Source: an uncultured Atopobiaceae bacterium (GTDB lineage Bacteria > Actinomycetota > Coriobacteriia > Coriobacteriales > Atopobiaceae). From it: a stretch of DNA of 64,000 nucleotides. The DNA is taken from assembly GCA_947599965.1 (NCBI GenBank), contig CANQFP010000001.1, forward strand, positions 47,794 to 111,793, written 5' to 3'. Below are positions 36,140-43,265 of this stretch, in pieces. The translations under genes were made by a program, and so were the position numbers. Each line of letters opens with the position of its first letter. Within the stretch, counting starts at the first letter, position 1. The notes beneath the pieces were generated by a model. That model saw only the letters and a list, made by a program, of their open reading frames with translations. It did not search any database and was not told where the DNA came from.

Positions 36140-37693
36140 TCAGGCCTTCGAGGGCTTGCCGGTGCTCACCTTCTGATCGGTGCGCGCGGAACTGTCGACG
36201 TTCATGGTCATGGACTGGAAGCGGTTCTGCATGAACTCGTTGTCGAAGTGCTCGGCGCAGAACGTCTCCACCACGCCCGTCGGTTTGACGCCGTCCTCGC
36301 GCAGGTACCAGCAGTCGAGCGTGACCGTGGTCATGACGCCGTCGAAGATGACGAGGAACGCGAAGATGGCCGTGAGGGTGTACTTCCACCTCCACGGGAT
36401 CTTCTTCATGAAGTAGAGCATGATCGGCAGGAGGAGCCGCACCCAGACGCAGCCGAGGATGCCCCAGAAGCACATGAACATGAAGTTCGTGCGGCCGTCG
36501 ATGTTGAGGAACGTGCCGGAGTAGTCCCAGGCGGTGACGCCGAAGGCGTACTGCAGATACCAGCTCGTGAAGTACTCGAACGCGCCGCCGACGATGGCCG
36601 AGACGATGAAGGTCACCCAGATCGGCTTGTCGTGGAGGCGGTTCAGGAAGATGGTCATGAGACCGCCGCCGAAGCCGTAGATCGGCGAGAGCGGGCCCCA
36701 GAGCATGCCGGCGCGATCCTGGTAGACGCCCGGATCGACGAAGACCATGTGGAAGATCGTCTCGATGATGAGGCCGAGGAACGAGCAGATCGTGAAGATC
36801 CAGAAGAGGTTGAAGAAATCGAGGGTGATGTAGCCCTTGCCGCTGCGGCGGCCGGGAATGTAGGTGCGCTCGACGTCGGTGCGCTTGAGCATTTCCTTGA
36901 GCGTCTTCTTGTCGGAGATCTCGTTGTAGCGCTCGAGGGCGATCTGCGGCTGGAAGTAGCCGTGGATGAGGATGAGCAACGCCAGCATGATCCCGTAGAT
37001 GATGAGCGCGTTGCTCACGCCGTAGACCGTGAGATGGCAGAGGAAGATCAGGGTCATCGTGAGGATGAGCACGTTGCAGAGCCGAACGCGCCCGTCCGGC
37101 TCATCGCGGAGCATGCGAATGGCCTGGTAGACGAGGCCGATGCCCGTGAAGAACATGAGGGCGACGTAGGCGATGAAGAAGACCACCGTGGCCACGATCT
37201 GGTCGCCCGAGAAGGAACCCTCGACCACGCCGAGGATCGAGCGGAAGATCACGAGGAAGAAGACGATGAACATCACGATGCCGGCCACGAGGCTGAGCAA
37301 GCCGTAGGTGACGGTCTTGCGCGGCAGGTTGTAGCCGTAGAACTCGATCTTCGGACTCTCGTCCTCCGGCGTCTGGATGTCGGTGACGGGCGGAAGGTCG
37401 GGCACGGGCCCGAGGAGCGCGTCCATGGCGCCGTCGGCGATGTCGGCGCGGATGCGCTGGTCGATCTCGCGACGTTGGGCGACGAGATCCTTGTGCTTTT
37501 GCTCGTTGGCCTCGATTTCCTTGGTGAGCGCGTCACGCTCGGCCTTGAGGGCATCGCGGATCTCGGGCGTATCCTCGGGCATCGCGGGATAGGGGCAGTC
37601 GTCTGCGACGGCCTTCCGGGTCTTGCCTGCCTCGGACGCGGCGGTGGGGGCTGCGGCCTTCACGTCGTCGTGATCGTGGTCGTGGCGAGCCAT
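36140..37693 (-). CDS. Multi-pass membrane protein, putative ABC transporter permease (CmpB type)
   Basis: 517 residues from the ATG at 37693 (GGAGG four bases upstream). The N-terminus is His/Asp-rich (MARHDHDHDD), possibly metal-binding. A charged coiled segment follows (EIRDALKAERDALTKEIEANE). About ten membrane helices come next. The CmpB-type core is near residues 300-440: WGPLSPIYGFGGGLMTIFLNRL and GGAFEYFTSWYLQYAFG. The annotation 'ABC permease' is traditional for this family; no ATPase gene is nearby, so the transport role is unproven. A related-looking gene begins at 63279. It is separated from the tRNA cluster by a promoter running leftward. Confidence 0.75.
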   Translation of the reverse strand: MARHDHDHDDVKAAAPTAASEAGKTRKAVADDCPYPAMPEDTPEIRDALKAERDALTKEIEANEQKHKDLVAQRREIDQRIRADIADGAMDALLGPVPDLPPVTDIQTPEDESPKIEFYGYNLPRKTVTYGLLSLVAGIVMFIVFFLVIFRSILGVVEGSFSGDQIVATVVFFIAYVALMFFTGIGLVYQAIRMLRDEPDGRVRLCNVLILTMTLIFLCHLTVYGVSNALIIYGIMLALLILIHGYFQPQIALERYNEISDKKTLKEMLKRTDVERTYIPGRRSGKGYITLDFFNLFWIFTICSFLGLIIETIFHMVFVDPGVYQDRAGMLWGPLSPIYGFGGGLMTIFLNRLHDKPIWVTFIVSAIVGGAFEYFTSWYLQYAFGVTAWDYSGTFLNIDGRTNFMFMCFWGILGCVWVRLLLPIMLYFMKKIPWRWKYTLTAIFAFLVIFDGVMTTVTLDCWYLREDGVKPTGVVETFCAEHFDNEFMQNRFQSMTMNVDSSARTDQKVSTGKPSKA

Positions 37694-37785
37694 GGGTCCT
37701 CCAACGTGTCGGGCGCGGATGCGTGCTCCGCGCGGGGGCGCGTTCATTGTAGACGCTGGTTAGCGGGGGGATGATTAAGGGCCCG

Positions 37786-39027
37786 TCAGCTGATGGAGCC
37801 CACGGTGCCCATGAACAGCGGCACGTTCGCCTCCGCGTCGACGATGAGGTAGACGAACGGCCGGTCGAGCACCACCTCGTGCGCGCTCTCGGGCGCGAGG
37901 CTCGTGACCTCGAAGCCCACCTCGGTGGCGGCGGCCGCCTTGGTGCCCTCCTCGTTCACCTCGACGAAGGTCTTCTGCACCACCTCGCCGATCCAGGGAC
38001 TCGGCTGCGATGGATCGGCGAGCATGCCGGAGAAGTCGGCCTTGCTCTGGTCGAAGGCGTCCGTCATCCCCATCGCCTTCAGCGCGCCGGCGAGATCCAT
38101 CGTGTAGGCACCGTCGAACTTGGGGAGGCCCGTGCGAGCCGACCCCTGGCTGCCCATGCGCACGAGCTCGGCGAGCTGCTGGCCGTGGATGGTGCCCACG
38201 AGGTCTTCGACCGTCGCGCCCTCCTCGGGCAGAAGGCCGATGAAGGCGAACTTGCCACCCGCGTAGGGCTTGATGAACCCGGTGCAGAGATCGTCCTCGA
38301 GGTAGCCCGAGTAGTCCTCGTCCCACATCATGCTCACCCGGGAGGTGGAGCCGTCTTCGGCCGTGAACGTGGCCTCCTCGACGGCGCCCTCGCCGTAGGG
38401 CACCTCCCACTTCCCCTCGAAGGCGCAGGCGTCGATGACGTAGAGCGCGTAGGAGGGATCGATCTTCTCGAGGATCTCGTCGATCATGCCGTGGGTGTTC
38501 TCGTCCACCCACCCGTTGATCTCGGCGAGCGTGGCGTCGTCGAAGGCGCGGTCGAAGACCTCGGCGCCGAACTCCTCCTTCGAGGCGGCGATGAACTCGT
38601 CGCTCGGCTCGAAGGTCTCGTTCACCCAAAGCGAATCGGCGATGGAGAACGTGTCGTCCTCCCCGCTCCACGAGGCGGCGAGGGCCTCGAGATCGGTGTC
38701 GAGCGTGCCGTCCGCCGTGACGCCGAGCACGCCGTAGATCTGCGAGAGCGTGCTCCCCTCGGCCCCCTCGGCAATGACGGCCAGGGGTCGTGCGAGCGAT
38801 ATGGGTGAGACGAGGACGGAGCCGCCTTCGGCGTCGATGTTTCTGAGCAGGCTCAGGCCGAGCTCGTAGTAGGGCGTGGGATCGGAGACCGTGGACAGCG
38901 CGGGTTCGGTGTCGGGGGTCGGCTCCGGCACGGGCTCCGACTCGCTTTCCGCCGGCGAGCCGCAGGCGGAAAGCGTCGCGCAGACGGCGAGTGCCGCCGC
39001 AAGGCCGAGAATCCGCTTCGTGTGCAT
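37786..39027 (-). CDS. Serpin lipoprotein (protease inhibitor)
   Basis: 413 residues from the ATG at 39027; an ATG four codons earlier is possible. Signal peptide with lipobox LSAC and Cys22. An acidic Pro/Glu/Ser linker of about 25 residues precedes the serpin fold: VSPISLARPLAVIAEGAEG, FDRAFDDATLAEINGWVDENTHGMIDEIL, ACAFEGKWEVPY, and the C-terminal RPFVYLIVDAEANVPLFMGTV. The hinge EEGTKAAAATE is of the inhibitory kind (small residues at P12-P9). Counting from the P17 Glu, the scissile bond falls near VTS, with Thr as possible P1. It is probably anchored outside the membrane and protects the cell from host or microbial serine proteases (inference). It lies alone between the permease gene and tRNA-fMet. 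Confidence 0.88.
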   Translation of the reverse strand: MHTKRILGLAAALAVCATLSACGSPAESESEPVPEPTPDTEPALSTVSDPTPYYELGLSLLRNIDAEGGSVLVSPISLARPLAVIAEGAEGSTLSQIYGVLGVTADGTLDTDLEALAASWSGEDDTFSIADSLWVNETFEPSDEFIAASKEEFGAEVFDRAFDDATLAEINGWVDENTHGMIDEILEKIDPSYALYVIDACAFEGKWEVPYGEGAVEEATFTAEDGSTSRVSMMWDEDYSGYLEDDLCTGFIKPYAGGKFAFIGLLPEEGATVEDLVGTIHGQQLAELVRMGSQGSARTGLPKFDGAYTMDLAGALKAMGMTDAFDQSKADFSGMLADPSQPSPWIGEVVQKTFVEVNEEGTKAAAATEVGFEVTSLAPESAHEVVLDRPFVYLIVDAEANVPLFMGTVGSIS

Positions 39028-39273
39028 GTCCGCCCCCATCCGCGATCGTCGGCGCCCGCGCGCCGTTTCTCATCCTAGGGGCCTCTTACCCCTTCCGGCG
39101 AGCTTGCGCGCGATGCCGTGCGCCAGAATCGAGATGACCCTTCGGATCGGTGAATTCCGGGTTATAGGACAAAACGTGTTGGTGGATGAGCGGTTGAGGG
39201 CCTCGTCCCAATCGGTCTTCCAGGTGTCTTGGCGATGGAGCTCCGCCCACACGAGCCCGTCTCCCCTCCAAAG
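39028..39273. other. Intergenic region, no gene seen
   Basis: About 250 bases between the serpin start and the tRNA-fMet terminator. Short frames exist on both strands but none has a ribosome site or recognisable product. It presumably contains the serpin promoter; a possible leftward -10 TAGGAT lies at 39072-39077 without a clear -35. Confidence 0.5.
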
Positions 39274-39301
39274 CAAAACGAGCGCCCCAAGAGGGGCGCT
39301 C
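39274..39301 (-). terminator. Terminator after tRNA-fMet
   Basis: Leftward: GAGCGCCCC, TCTT loop, GGGGCGCTC, then GTTTTG. A perfect nine-base-pair stem with a short T-run, eight bases past the tRNA CCA end. Confidence 0.88.
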
Positions 39302-39309
39302 GGTCATGT

Positions 39310-39386
39310 TGGTCGCGGGGGAGAGATTTGAACTCCCGACCTCCGGGTTATGAGCCCGGCGAGCTACCAGACTGCTCCACCCCGCA
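39310..39386 (-). tRNA. Initiator tRNA-fMet (CAT)
   Basis: Minus strand with the initiator hallmarks: anticodon stem with three consecutive G-C pairs (GGG...CCC around CTCATAA), D-arm GGAGCAGTCTGGTAGCTC, weak first acceptor pair (T1 opposite G72), A73 and encoded CCA. It is a single-gene transcript with its own promoter and terminator. Confidence 0.93.
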
Positions 39387-39413
39387 CTATGAGGCGCCGA
39401 AGCGCGAGACTTC

Positions 39414-39442
39414 AGTATAGGCGCACGAGCCCAGGCATTCAA
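39414..39442 (-). promoter_or_regulatory. Promoter of tRNA-fMet
   Basis: Minus-strand TTGAAT (39442-39437), 17-base spacer, TATACT (39419-39414); start near 39407, about 20 bases before the tRNA. Overlaps the stop of the DUF3006 gene. Confidence 0.85.
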
Positions 39443-39666
39443 CCGCGCGATTCCCGCGCGTCGAACAGCCGATCGTGGAGCGCTCGGATGCGCTTCGAGC
39501 GTTCGCACGTGGCCTCGGCGTCGACGACGAGCCGGCCGTTCGCCATGGCCACCACCACGTCGCCCTCCCGGGCGCTCGCGGGAAGCGCCTCCCTCGGCAC
39601 GTCGTAGAGGGTGCCCGCCTGGCTTTCGCAGACGGCGTAGGCGCCCTCGAAGCGATCGATCACCAC
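39439..39666 (-). CDS. Small DUF3006-type protein
   Basis: 75 residues, GTG start (two adjacent GTG codons; either could serve). Begins VIDRFEGAYAVCESQAGTLYDVPREALPASAREGDVV, which matches the small DUF3006 family of unknown function. Its start overlaps the stop of the preceding metallo-hydrolase gene, whose partner it commonly is in other genomes (family context). GGGGGAG precedes the start. Confidence 0.8.
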   Translation of the reverse strand: MVIDRFEGAYAVCESQAGTLYDVPREALPASAREGDVVVAMANGRLVVDAEATCERSKRIRALHDRLFDARESRG

Positions 39667-40583
39667 AGCGTCTCCCCCTTGGTCACCCTCACGGTGAGGT
39701 CCTGCCCGTCCGAGGTGACCGTGATGTCGCCGTTCACGCCGGTTCCGTACGTGGGCACGTCGGCGAGCGCCGAGCGCACCTCGTCGTGCGGGTAGCCGTA
39801 GTCGTTCTCCGCGGCGTACTGGATGATGGCGAGGCTCGGCATGAGCTGCTCGACGAGTTTGCGATCGGTGCCGGAATAGGAGCCGTGGTGGGCCACTTTG
39901 AGCACGTCGACAGGATCGGGCACCGCGCGATCGATCTGGTCTTTATAGGCGTCTCCCGTGAAGAGGAAGACGGTGTCGCCGAAGGTCACGCGGATGATCG
40001 TGGAGTAGGAGTTCGCATCGGAGTTCGAGCTCTGGCGGCTCATATCGGGCCCGAGGAGCTCGACGGTGTAGCCCTCGCCCTGCTTGATGGTCTCTCCGCT
40101 CTCGGCCTTGTTGATGGTGAGGCCCTGGCCGTCCACGGCCTTCAGGAACTTCTCGTAGGCGTAGGTGTCCTTGGAGGCGTCGGGCGCCCAGACCTCGCCC
40201 ACCTTCATCTCCCTCAGCGGATAGCGAAGACCCCCGATGTGGTCGGAATCGGGATGGCTCGCCACGAGGATGTCCACGGAATCGTGGCCGAGGTCGCGGA
40301 TCTTCCGCACCACGCCCTCGCCTTGGTCGGTGGTGCCGGCGTCGATGAGCATGGTCGTGCCGTCGGGAAACTCCAGGAATTGGCTATCGCCTTGGCCGAC
40401 GTCGAAGTAGTGGACCTTGAGCCGGGCTCCCGCGACGGAAGCGGCACCGGGGCCGTCGTCGACCGTGACGCTCGGGCCGCCGCAGGCGCTGAGCAGCGCG
40501 CAGACGCACGCGAGCAACACGAACATGAGGGCCGCCGGCGCGCGATGCGGTCGGCCCGAGGTATCCGCGTGAGATGAAACCAT
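39660..40583 (-). CDS. ComEC/Rec2-like metallo-beta-lactamase-fold lipoprotein
   Basis: 307 residues. Signal peptide with lipobox LLSAC and Cys34. A metallo-beta-lactamase fold of the ComEC C-terminal type follows: VHYFDVGQGDSQFLEFPDG, the zinc motif SHPDSDHIGG, FTGDA, and VAHHGSYSGTD. The stand-alone form lacks the ComEC membrane channel. It is likely an extracytoplasmic hydrolase, perhaps a nuclease or phosphodiesterase (inference). ATG start five bases after the upstream gene's stop. Overlaps the DUF3006 gene, so the three leftward genes 42139-39439 form an operon. Confidence 0.85.
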   Translation of the reverse strand: MVSSHADTSGRPHRAPAALMFVLLACVCALLSACGGPSVTVDDGPGAASVAGARLKVHYFDVGQGDSQFLEFPDGTTMLIDAGTTDQGEGVVRKIRDLGHDSVDILVASHPDSDHIGGLRYPLREMKVGEVWAPDASKDTYAYEKFLKAVDGQGLTINKAESGETIKQGEGYTVELLGPDMSRQSSNSDANSYSTIIRVTFGDTVFLFTGDAYKDQIDRAVPDPVDVLKVAHHGSYSGTDRKLVEQLMPSLAIIQYAAENDYGYPHDEVRSALADVPTYGTGVNGDITVTSDGQDLTVRVTKGETLW

Positions 40584-40588
40584 GGGCT

Positions 40589-42139
40589 CTATTCGCCCTG
40601 CGCGGCACCGTCGGGGCCAGGCGCAGCGTGCTTGGCTTGGTAGGCGGCCTTCTCCTCGGCGAACTCGGCGTCCTCCGCAGCTTGGCGCTCCCGCTCCTCG
40701 GCTTCGAAGGCCTCGGCCACCGACGCGAGGTGGCGCGCCTGATAGCCATGCGGGTCGGGCTCATCGTGCGTTTCCTCGAGGATCTCCTCGCGCGCGAGCG
40801 AGGCGTCGCTTTCCATGTAGACGGCCTCTTCGTCGTCCACCGCCTGCGTGACGCCGGGATACCCGAGTTCCTCGGCGAAGATGCCCTCGATCCGGGAGTT
40901 CACCTCGTCGGAGAGATCGTCGTCTTGAACCGTGCCCTCGGCGATGGCCGCATCGGCGAGCTCGGCTTCCTTGTCCACGAAGTTCTCGATCTCGCGATCC
41001 TCGTCGCGCTCGGCCGTGGCCTCGGCGCGCTCATCGCCCACGGGATCGAATTCCCGGCCGTGGAACTCCGGTTCGACGTTGGGCTGATCGTTGGGTTCGC
41101 TCATGGGTGGCACCTCGGTTTCGAGCGTGGACGACGCTTCATCGTCCAAGGGTAGGCACGTGGCGGGCGGCTCGTCCGCGAACTCGCTTCGAGAGGGCCC
41201 CGGCTCGAGCTTGTGCGTGCGGCGCAGACGACGCCGATCGGAGGGAAGCGGCTCCGGCTCGCGTCGGCGGTTGCGCGAGCTCCTCCGCCTGCGCTTCCGC
41301 TTCTCGGGCGGAGTGGATGCGTTCTCCTCCGCTTCCGAGTCTGCGACGTCGAGCTCGGCCGTCTCACTCGCGGTATCTATACCCTCGGCATCCTCGCGAT
41401 CTTCCGCATCTTCGGGCTCTTCGGGCTCTTCGGGCTCTTCGGGCTCTTCGAGCTCCTCGACTTCATCGGCCTCGACGGGCGGCTCCCCCTCGTCGATCTC
41501 GCCTGCGAGTTCGCCGTCGTGCTCCCCTTCGCCCTCGACGTCGGCATCCTCCCCACGCCCCTCGGCCGGCGCCTCATCGCCATCATCGGCATCCGCGGGC
41601 GCATCGTTCGCGTCAGCGTCCTCCCGAGAAGCCTCCGGCTCCTCGTTCCGTCGGAAGATGAGTCGCTCGAGCGCGAGGAACGGCCGCACGGTCCAGGGGT
41701 GGCAGTCCTCGTCCAGGCGGGCGTCGGTGAGCCCCATGAGCACCCACGCGTAGGAGGGCACGAGGAAGGCCACGAGCTGCCAGATCTTGTTCAGATGCAT
41801 GCGCTGGGAGATGGCGAGCGACACGTACATGATGATGAGCACGCCCGCGATGAGCGGATAGAGCACGAGCTCCTGGTCCTCGGGCTTCGGCAGCATGAAG
41901 AAGACGTAGCAGAGCACGGCGATGGCCAGATAGACGAGGAAGAGCAGCTGCAGGTGCGCCGCTCGGAAGAGCGCGTAGAGGTTGTAGCCGGGAACGAGGC
42001 CGACCCACCAGTGGCGTCCGAGGCGCCCCATGATGAGGCAGAGGCCGATGACGTAGGCGATGAGCCCCACCGCCAGCACGGCGAAGAGTACGGAGACGAC
42101 GAAGGAGAACTCGTCCACACCCATGGGCGGGATTCCCAT
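40589..42139 (-). CDS. Membrane protein with long acidic cytoplasmic-type tail
   Basis: 516 residues from the ATG at 42139 (GGAGG four bases upstream). The first ~165 residues hold about four or five membrane helices (FSFVVSVLFAVLAVGLIAYVIG; LLFLVYLAIAVLCYVFFML; LVLYPLIAGVLIIMYVSL). A highly acidic low-complexity region follows, containing EEPEEPEEPEEPEDAEDRED encoded by a nine-base tandem repeat. Then comes a basic patch (RKRRRRSSRNRRREPEP) and another acidic segment. The N-terminal part resembles DUF5684-like small integral membrane proteins of signal peptidase-associated type, but I cannot name it with confidence. Heads the operon with the hydrolase and DUF3006 genes. Confidence 0.75.
   Translation of the reverse strand: MGIPPMGVDEFSFVVSVLFAVLAVGLIAYVIGLCLIMGRLGRHWWVGLVPGYNLYALFRAAHLQLLFLVYLAIAVLCYVFFMLPKPEDQELVLYPLIAGVLIIMYVSLAISQRMHLNKIWQLVAFLVPSYAWVLMGLTDARLDEDCHPWTVRPFLALERLIFRRNEEPEASREDADANDAPADADDGDEAPAEGRGEDADVEGEGEHDGELAGEIDEGEPPVEADEVEELEEPEEPEEPEEPEDAEDREDAEGIDTASETAELDVADSEAEENASTPPEKRKRRRRSSRNRRREPEPLPSDRRRLRRTHKLEPGPSRSEFADEPPATCLPLDDEASSTLETEVPPMSEPNDQPNVEPEFHGREFDPVGDERAEATAERDEDREIENFVDKEAELADAAIAEGTVQDDDLSDEVNSRIEGIFAEELGYPGVTQAVDDEEAVYMESDASLAREEILEETHDEPDPHGYQARHLASVAEAFEAEERERQAAEDAEFAEEKAAYQAKHAAPGPDGAAQGE
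41410..41452. repeat. Nine-base in-frame tandem repeat
   Basis: About five consecutive copies of TCTTCGGGC (plus strand), the first and last imperfect, encoding the Glu-Glu-Pro run of the acidic membrane protein on the minus strand. A change in copy number would alter length by three residues without a frameshift. Confidence 0.85.
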
Positions 42140-42196
42140 GCCGCCTCCTTCCCCGCTCCGACGCATCGGACTCGCATCCATCGGCCCCTTGTGAGA

Positions 42197-42210
42197 GTAC
42201 CGTATGGTAC
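42197..42210. promoter_or_regulatory. Palindrome in the divergent region upstream of the SDR gene
   Basis: GTACC-GTAT-GGTAC, two perfect five-base arms. It lies between the leftward membrane-protein operon and the rightward SDR gene, so it may be an operator for one or both. A second, LacI-operator-like dyad GAAACGGTTTC lies at about 42275-42285. No regulator gene adjoins. Confidence 0.35.
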
Positions 42211-42318
42211 GTGGCAACTCCCGTCGAGCGCGACGCCCCGCGCCGTGCGAAACGCGCAACAATAGCGGAGTTGAAACGGTTTCCGCGGGCTCTCGGCCCC
42301 AGGCGAAAGGAAGGCACC

Positions 42319-43119
42319 ATGGGTCTCTTCAGTGGCAAGACGGTCATCATCACGGGCGGCGGCTTCGCCGGCCTCAAGGATGGCTCCGCCGGCTCCATCG
42401 GCTACGGCATCGGCGTCGCGTTCGCCAAGGAAGGCGCGAACATCACGATCACCGGCCGCAACATCTCCAAGCTCGAGGACGCCAAGGCGCGCCTCGAGGC
42501 CGAGTACGGCGTGCAGGTTCACTGGGTGCAGGCCGACGTCTCGGCTGAGGGCGACAACAAGGCCACCGTCCAGCGCGTCATCGACGAGACCGTGGAGAAG
42601 TTCGGCGGCATCGACGTCCTCGTGAACAACGCCCAGGCCTCCGCCTCCGGCGTCACGCTCGCCGACCACACCACCGACCAGTTCGACCTGGCCATCTACT
42701 CCGGCCTCTACGCGACCTTCTACTACATGCAAGCTTGCTACCCCTATCTGAAGGAATCCAAGGGCTCCGTGATCAACTTCGCGAGTGGTGCCGGCCTCTT
42801 CGGCAACTACGGCCAGTGCGCCTACGCCGCCGCCAAGGAGGGCATCCGCGGCCTCTCCCGCGTGGCCGCCACCGAGTGGGGCCCCGACGGCATCAACGTG
42901 AACGTCGTCTGCCCCATCGCCTGGACCGCGCAGCTCGAGAACTTCAAGGACGCCTATCCCGACGCGTTCGCCGCGAACGTCCACATGCCGCCCATGGGCC
43001 ACTACGGCAACGTCGAGACCGAGATCGGCCGCGTCGTCGTGATGCTCGCCACGCCCGACTTCAAGTACCTCACCGGCGAGACCCTCACGCTCGAGGGCGG
43101 GATGGGCCTCCGCCCGTAG
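42319..43119 (+). CDS. Short-chain dehydrogenase/reductase
   Basis: 266 residues from the ATG at 42319, with GGAAGG upstream; a longer frame to 42211 lacks a ribosome site. Rossmann nucleotide-binding loop TGGGFAGLKDGSAGSIGYGIG, an expanded version of TGxxxGIG; the NNAQ motif; Ser in NFASGAGLFG; catalytic Tyr-x3-Lys in YAAAKEGIRGL; C-terminal GETLTLEGGMGL. The substrate is unknown; the family includes 3-oxoacyl-ACP reductases and hydroxysteroid dehydrogenases. Monocistronic, ended by the hairpin at 43209-43246. Confidence 0.9.
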   Translation: MGLFSGKTVIITGGGFAGLKDGSAGSIGYGIGVAFAKEGANITITGRNISKLEDAKARLEAEYGVQVHWVQADVSAEGDNKATVQRVIDETVEKFGGIDVLVNNAQASASGVTLADHTTDQFDLAIYSGLYATFYYMQACYPYLKESKGSVINFASGAGLFGNYGQCAYAAAKEGIRGLSRVAATEWGPDGINVNVVCPIAWTAQLENFKDAYPDAFAANVHMPPMGHYGNVETEIGRVVVMLATPDFKYLTGETLTLEGGMGLRP

Positions 43120-43140
43120 CGGGTCTGCGCTGCGAGACGC

Positions 43141-43171
43141 CGGGGTGCGTCGCTGGCGTTTCGACTACCTG
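43141..43171 (+). repeat. Remnant resembling the 3' end of the dispersed hairpin repeat (copy D)
   Basis: CGGGGTGCGTCGCTGGCG then TTTCGACTACCTG. The last 13 bases are identical to the sequence bordering copy A (plus-strand CAGGTAGTCGAAA at 30250-30262), preceded in both by CGCT and GGG-rich DNA. The hairpin body itself is absent. Confidence 0.45.
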
Positions 43172-43208
43172 CGCCTTGCCCCGGGTTGGGTTGATGTTGC
43201 GAAACCGA

Positions 43209-43246
43209 AGCGCCCGTGGAGGCCATGCGGCTTCCACGGGCGTTTT
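43209..43246 (+). terminator. Terminator between the SDR gene and the activase gene
   Basis: CGCCCGTGGAGGCC, short loop, GGCTTCCACGGGCG followed by TTTT. A stem of 13-14 pairs with one mismatch. It lies between convergent genes and may serve both, though the T-run favours the plus strand. Confidence 0.8.
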
Positions 43247-43265
43247 CCGTGTGCTCTCGGTGCGC

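Noticed and set aside
39070..39276. A 68-codon minus-strand frame between the serpin gene and tRNA-fMet
   Set aside because: It starts inside the tRNA terminator, has no ribosome site and no recognisable composition.
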